9,968 nucleotides of DNA, from positions 1 to 9,968 of the forward strand of contig JAPKMW010000182.1 in the NCBI GenBank assembly GCA_026645575.1, given 5' to 3'. Origin of the DNA: Caldilineaceae bacterium. Its GTDB lineage: Bacteria > Chloroflexota > Anaerolineae > Caldilineales > Caldilineaceae. Under the pieces are notes generated by a model, which saw only the letters and a list, made by a program, of their open reading frames with translations, had not been told where the DNA came from and did not search any database. The number at the start of each line of letters is the position of its first letter. Position 1 is the first letter of the stretch. The position numbers and the translations under genes were made by a program. This document shows, piece after piece, positions 6,775-9,968 of the stretch.

Positions 6775-7461
6775 CTATTGCTGAACGGCAAGCGGTAAAT
6801 AGAGCTTCTTGGCTGCTGCTTCCTCTTCGCGTGGCGTATTGCCGTCGCTGCTGCAAGCGGCCGCGTCGCCATAGTTGCCCACATAAGCGTTGTTGCGGTC
6901 AATGCCCAACACATCGATCTGATTGCCAGGGTTGGTATTGGCCGAATTGCCGCTACGGGCAAAGCTATCGGCATTGTCCAGCAAGCTCACTGCGCCGAGA
7001 CAGGCGCCGCCGTTGGTGAAGGTGAAGAGCTTGATCTCCTGTCCTTCCGCCCACGGATAGACACGATGGTTGCCGTCGGTGAAGTTGACCGTGAACGAGA
7101 GATAGTCGGCGTTGCCATCTTCGGCGGGGGCATCCACGCGTGATGTTTGCGCCCATTCCGTCCCTGCAACGGCGCTCTGCAAATTGCTCACGGCAAAGCG
7201 GTTCGCATCCACACCATGGGGCACTTTGATCGTTACTTGGGAGGTCAAGGTCAAGTTATGACCTTCCGGCGTCACATTCGGGCGCATATAGACGGCATAG
7301 GCGCCATTCTCATAGGCCACCTTGAACTCGATTCCGGCACGATCCGGCGACACCGGCTCCAACTTGCGCTTGATGGCGGGGCCGGCAAAGGCTGCTTGTG
7401 CATTCAGCGTCAATGCCAACAGCCCCGTTAACAGCATCGAAGAGATCTTGAGTCGATTCAT
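6775..7461 (-). CDS. Small secreted single-domain YMRP protein with YLPLA tail
   Basis: This 228-residue protein begins with a typical signal peptide (MNRLKISSMLLTGLLALTLN, cleavage probably after AFA at residue 26). An in-frame ATG 84 nt upstream is rejected because AAGGAG sits 7 nt before the chosen ATG and the extension would run through a palindrome. Residues 43-203 form one YMRP domain (AVYMRPNVTPEGHNLTLT; DYLSFTVNF; GQEIKLFTF; NPGNQIDVLGIDRNNAYVGNY), clearly paralogous to both copies in the downstream adhesin. Cys154 and Cys203 match the conserved Cys pair of those copies and probably form a disulfide. A short Glu/Ala linker (211-218) leads to the tail KKLYLPLAVQQ. The 14-residue stretch with the DPFNKLPNS motif of the paralogues is altered here to ADSFARSGNS. 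The domain is beta-rich and cohesin-like in feel, but I do not know its function. It may be a stand-alone partner or decoy form of the adhesin module. Confidence 0.85.
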   Translation of the reverse strand: MNRLKISSMLLTGLLALTLNAQAAFAGPAIKRKLEPVSPDRAGIEFKVAYENGAYAVYMRPNVTPEGHNLTLTSQVTIKVPHGVDANRFAVSNLQSAVAGTEWAQTSRVDAPAEDGNADYLSFTVNFTDGNHRVYPWAEGQEIKLFTFTNGGACLGAVSLLDNADSFARSGNSANTNPGNQIDVLGIDRNNAYVGNYGDAAACSSDGNTPREEEAAAKKLYLPLAVQQ

Positions 7462-7468
7462 GCAAAAA

Positions 7469-7474
7469 CTCCTT
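7469..7474 (-). promoter_or_regulatory. Ribosome binding site of the small YMRP protein gene
   Basis: AAGGAG on the minus strand lies 7 nt before the ATG at 7459-7461. This spacing is ideal and fixes the start, giving a protein whose first residues are the signal peptide. Confidence 0.75.
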
Positions 7475-7484
7475 TTGTGATTTG

Positions 7485-7559
7485 GATTGGGTGATTCGGT
7501 GATTGGGCGATTGAGTCGTGCATTTACGACCAACCATCCAATCACCGAATCACCTAATC
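7485..7559. repeat. Inverted repeat with 8-bp periodicity between the TSP3 gene and the small YMRP gene
   Basis: The 22-bp arms (7485-7506 and 7538-7559) are complementary at 21 positions. The left arm and the bases after it read as four 8-mers: GATTGGGT, GATTCGGT, GATTGGGC, GATTGAGT (7485-7516). An inner 5-bp stem (GTCGT at 7515-7519, ACGAC at 7526-7530) sits in the loop. It lies between the stop codon of the upstream gene (7566) and the ribosome site of the next (7469). There is no T-tract, so it is not a classical terminator. A processing hairpin or a dispersed repeat is more likely. Confidence 0.75.
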
Positions 7560-7565
7560 AACTAC

Positions 7566-9968
7566 TTACTTCATCTGCTCGTTGATGATGTAATTACCGG
7601 CCAGCGTCGTGTTACCCGGATGGATAAAGACATTGGCGACAATTGTGTTGACATCGTTGCCGGGGCCGGCGGCAATCGTCTTGCCGTCCATGTTCACATC
7701 AGTGACCGCATAGCCAGGCACAATGAAGTTGGCATTGAGGCTGGTATTCTGCGGGTTGCCCAGGACCCGGATCAACACCGGATTGACATCATTGCTCGGC
7801 CCAGCCTGGATCACCTTGTTGTCGCCGCTGGTGTTGCCGGCCCACATGGCATGTTTGCCGCTGATGACAACCTGCGGGTTTGTGTCATGGACATTAGCAC
7901 CGCCGGTGAAGTCGGCCACGCCCGCCACAGCGCCCAGGGTCACAGGATTCGCCGTCACCACGGCCAAGTGGTTGCGATGACGCACAGCAACCAGGAATTG
8001 GGCGCCGGTCAACTCATTGAAGTTGAGCGTACCCGTGCCGGTGGTATCGACCACATCGCCATCGCGCTGCACCAGGGCGGCGCGAGTGGAGAGAACCGTG
8101 GCCGGGTTGGCCGGGTCGCGCAATTCGACAAAGACCCAGTCGACAATGGCATCGTTGCCGGTGGCGCTAAAGACGCTGGCTGCTGCGGTTTCGCCGCCGC
8201 CGTTGCCCTTGGTCGTGTAACCCAGGGCACGGTATGGTTCAGCCGTCGGCAGCAGGTTGGCGGCGCGCAGGTCGTCGCGCATGAGGCCGGCGTCCTTGTT
8301 ATAGGCGCCTTGCAGGATGACCTTGATCGCCACCAGTTTAGCCGGGTTGCCTTCCATATAGTCGGGCGTGCCGTCGCCATCCTGATCCGGGCAGCCGGCG
8401 GCAAAGTTCGGACATTCGATAGTGTCGGTGATGCCGTCATTGTCGGAGTCGTTGCCGTCGCCGTCGGTGGTGCTTTCGTCCTTGTCCAAGTAGCTGGGGA
8501 TGCCGTCACCGTCACCATCGGTGGCGTCTTCGTCATTGTCGTTATTGTTCGGGTCATTACCTTCGCTGCTAGACGGGACGCCGTCGCCATCATCGTCGTT
8601 GTCGAGATAGTTCGGGGTGCCGTCGCCATCGGTGTCATCGTTGCGCGGGCCGCCGCCGTTGACGTCTTCGTTCTTCGTCAACACGCCATCATTGTCGTCG
8701 TCGGCGTCCATGTAGTCCGGCGTGCCATCACCGTCGGTGTCGCGGCAGGGCAGGGCCGGACATTCATCCTTGTCAGGAATCGTGTCGCCGTCTGCATCGC
8801 CGCCATCAACGCCACCGCCGCTGTCATTGGGGTCGAGATAGGCGGGAATGCCATCGCCGTCAGCGTCGGGACCGGGATTGGTGGCCGGGTTGCCGTCGCC
8901 GTCGCTGTTGGCATCTTCGGTCTTGGTCGGTGTACCGTCGCCATCGTCGTCCGCATCCAGGTAGTTCGGGATACCGTCGCCATCGCTGTCATCGTTGGTC
9001 GGGTTGCCGTCGTTGCTCACTGGCTGCTCGTTGGCGGTCGGGATGCCATCGCCGTCATCGTCGACATCCATGTAGTTCGGGATGCCATCACCGTCGGTGT
9101 CGCGACAGGGCAGGCTGGGACATTCGGTGGCATCGGGGACGCCGTCGCCATCGCTGTCGCCGCCATTGGGATCAACCGGGCCGGGGTTGCCATCGACTGG
9201 ATCGAGGTAATCTGGGATCTTGTCGCCGTCGGTGTCAACTGCGTCTTCGTCATCTTTGTTGCCGTTGGGGTCGTTGCCTTCACTGGCGGACGGTGTGCCA
9301 TCGTTGTCATCGTCGTTGTCGAGATAGTTCGGGGTGCCGTCGCCGTTGGTGTCGTCGTTAGCTGGACCGCCGCCGTTGACATCTTCGTTCTTGGTTAACA
9401 CGCCATCGCCGTCGTCGTCGGCATCCATGTAATCGGGAATGCCGTCGCCGTCAGTGTCCTGACAGGGCAGGGTCGGACATTCGGTGGCATCGGGGACGCC
9501 ATCGCCGTCGCTGTCACCGCCGTTGGGATCAACCGGGCCAGGGTTGCCATCAACCGGGTCGAGGTAATCGACAATGCCGTCGCCGTCGGTGTCAATGGCG
9601 TCTTCGTCATCCTTGTTACCGTTGGGGTCGTTGCCCTCGGCGCTGGACGGGGCGCCGTCGTTATCGTCGTCATTATCGAGATAGTTGGGCTTGCCGTCGC
9701 CATCGGTGTCATCGTTGACCGGGCCGCCGCCGTTGACATCTTCGTTCTTGGTCAGTACGCCGTCGCCGTCGTCGTCCCCATCCATATAATCGGGAATGCC
9801 GTCGCCATCGGTGTCGCGACAGGGCAGGGTCGGACATTCGGTGGCATCCGGGATGCCGTCGCCATCGCTGTCGCCGCCATTGGGATCAACGGGGCCAGGG
9901 TTGCCATCAACCGGGTCGAGGTAATCGACAATGCCGTCGCCGTCGGTGTCAATGGCGTCTTCGTCATC
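7566..9968 (-). CDS. Large TSP3-repeat calcium-binding surface protein with Bacteroidota-like C-terminal domain (5' end outside window)
   Basis: The reading frame is open to the right edge, so the N terminus, including any signal peptide, is not visible; 800 residues are seen. Visible residues 1-543 are Asp/Gly-rich TSP3-like repeats (DTDGDGIPDYMD, DDDGDGVLTKNEDVNGGG, NDDTDGDGTPNYLDNDDDND) arranged in superunits of about 119 residues. Each superunit closes with ECPxxPC(R/Q)DTDGDGxPDYM or a variant of it. Such loops bind calcium in thrombospondin-type proteins. Residues 545-800 form a separate globular C-terminal domain (LQGAYNKDAGLMRDDLR, GGGETAAASVF, DAIVDWVFVELRD, FLVAVRHRNHLAVVTA), a combination I recognise from many Bacteroidota surface proteins. 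Its last 100 residues contain two related dockerin-like loops (GNTSGDNKVIQAGPSNDVN and TDVNMDGKTIAAGPGNDVN). Unlike the three downstream proteins it ends in INEQMK, without a YLPLV tail. It is probably a long extracellular stalk or adhesin; its true length is unknown. Confidence 0.87.
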   Translation of the reverse strand, partial: DDEDAIDTDGDGIVDYLDPVDGNPGPVDPNGGDSDGDGIPDATECPTLPCRDTDGDGIPDYMDGDDDGDGVLTKNEDVNGGGPVNDDTDGDGKPNYLDNDDDNDGAPSSAEGNDPNGNKDDEDAIDTDGDGIVDYLDPVDGNPGPVDPNGGDSDGDGVPDATECPTLPCQDTDGDGIPDYMDADDDGDGVLTKNEDVNGGGPANDDTNGDGTPNYLDNDDDNDGTPSASEGNDPNGNKDDEDAVDTDGDKIPDYLDPVDGNPGPVDPNGGDSDGDGVPDATECPSLPCRDTDGDGIPNYMDVDDDGDGIPTANEQPVSNDGNPTNDDSDGDGIPNYLDADDDGDGTPTKTEDANSDGDGNPATNPGPDADGDGIPAYLDPNDSGGGVDGGDADGDTIPDKDECPALPCRDTDGDGTPDYMDADDDNDGVLTKNEDVNGGGPRNDDTDGDGTPNYLDNDDDGDGVPSSSEGNDPNNNDNDEDATDGDGDGIPSYLDKDESTTDGDGNDSDNDGITDTIECPNFAAGCPDQDGDGTPDYMEGNPAKLVAIKVILQGAYNKDAGLMRDDLRAANLLPTAEPYRALGYTTKGNGGGETAAASVFSATGNDAIVDWVFVELRDPANPATVLSTRAALVQRDGDVVDTTGTGTLNFNELTGAQFLVAVRHRNHLAVVTANPVTLGAVAGVADFTGGANVHDTNPQVVISGKHAMWAGNTSGDNKVIQAGPSNDVNPVLIRVLGNPQNTSLNANFIVPGYAVTDVNMDGKTIAAGPGNDVNTIVANVFIHPGNTTLAGNYIINEQMK
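7624..7844 (-). other. Two dockerin-like Asp/Asn loops at the C terminus of the TSP3 protein
   Basis: The segments at 7754-7844 (WAGNTSGDNKVIQAGPSNDVN) and 7624-7707 (VTDVNMDGKTIAAGPGNDVN) are related to each other: each has an Asp/Asn/Gly loop followed by an I-x-A-G-P-x-N-D-V-N turn and a hydrophobic helix-like stretch. Duplicated DxNxDG loops are the hallmark of dockerins and EF-hand-like calcium sites. The fit to a classical dockerin is only partial, so this is a resemblance rather than an assignment. Confidence 0.45.
8358..9968 (-). repeat. Higher-order tandem array, unit about 357 bp (119 codons), inside the TSP3 protein
   Basis: Unit boundaries set at the Met of the recurrent DY-M or NY-M fall at 9785, 9428, 9071, 8711 and 8357, giving unit lengths of 357, 357, 360 and 354 bp plus a 183-bp partial unit at the edge. 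The units 9429-9785 and 9072-9428 differ at about 13 of 119 residues. The partial edge unit differs from 9429-9785 at only two residues over its visible part. Units 8712-9071 and 8358-8711 are more diverged; the first contains a variant central section (DANSDGDGNPATNPGP). Confidence 0.85.

Noticed and set aside
7462..7545. Upstream in-frame ATG that would lengthen the small YMRP protein by 28 residues
   Set aside because: The extension is translated from the 8-bp-periodic palindrome, and a strong AAGGAG precedes the later ATG.
7518..9398. 626-codon open frame on the plus strand rich in Val/Ile/Ala repeats
   Set aside because: It is the antisense of the Asp/Gly TSP3 repeats (GAC/GGC codons read as GTC/GCC). 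The minus frame has recognisable domains and a matching gene order; the plus frame has no ribosome site or family likeness.
8358..9968. Regular repeats considered as a CRISPR array
   Set aside because: The repeats are in frame, encode calcium-binding loops, vary gradually and have no unique spacers.

Overview
This window carries four genes, all transcribed leftwards (minus strand), and every one looks like a secreted or cell-surface protein. In transcription order they are: (1) a large protein built of Asp-rich, calcium-binding thrombospondin type 3 (TSP3)-like repeats, whose 5' end lies beyond the right edge of the window (7566-9968); (2) a small secreted protein with one copy of an uncharacterised 'YMRP' beta-rich domain (6775-7461); (3) a mosaic adhesin-like protein with two YMRP domains, two TSP3 blocks, two SdrD-B-like domains and a fibronectin-like C-terminal domain (3309-6386); (4) a gingipain-family (C25) cysteine peptidase with an N-terminal region resembling PorU (69-3074). 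No plus-strand gene, RNA gene, transposase or CRISPR array is visible. The long plus-strand ORFs are antisense shadows of the codon-biased Asp/Gly repeats.

The best guess for the host is a Chloroflexota bacterium (Anaerolineae/Caldilineae-like). This is inference from family knowledge. Three of the four proteins end in a short 'YLPLV'-type tail (YLPLVRK, YLPLVLR, YLPLAVQQ), and the adhesin ends in a fibronectin-like domain with a TAAE..T.GF...YGP signature. As I remember it, both are common on exported Chloroflexota proteins. By contrast, the C-terminal domain of the repeat protein and the YMRP domain resemble modules I associate with Bacteroidota surface proteins, so domain exchange between phyla is plausible. 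None of the proteins shows a type IX secretion C-terminal domain.

The gaps between genes are rich in inverted repeats: an 8-bp-periodic palindrome (7485-7559), a 26-bp palindrome (6658-6718), a nested self-palindromic pair (3256-3299), a likely intrinsic terminator of the adhesin gene (3180-3223) and a long hairpin in the leader of the peptidase gene (3101-3165). The repeat protein contains a higher-order tandem array with a unit of about 119 codons (357 bp). It is most uniform towards the right edge of the window.

Taken together, the locus looks like a cell-surface adhesion and processing cluster: calcium-dependent stalk proteins, a shared beta domain that might bind a partner, a partner-like dockerin-like tail on the repeat protein, and a C25 protease that carries the same C-terminal tail as its neighbours. 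The functional links are inference; the domain layout and repeats can be read directly.
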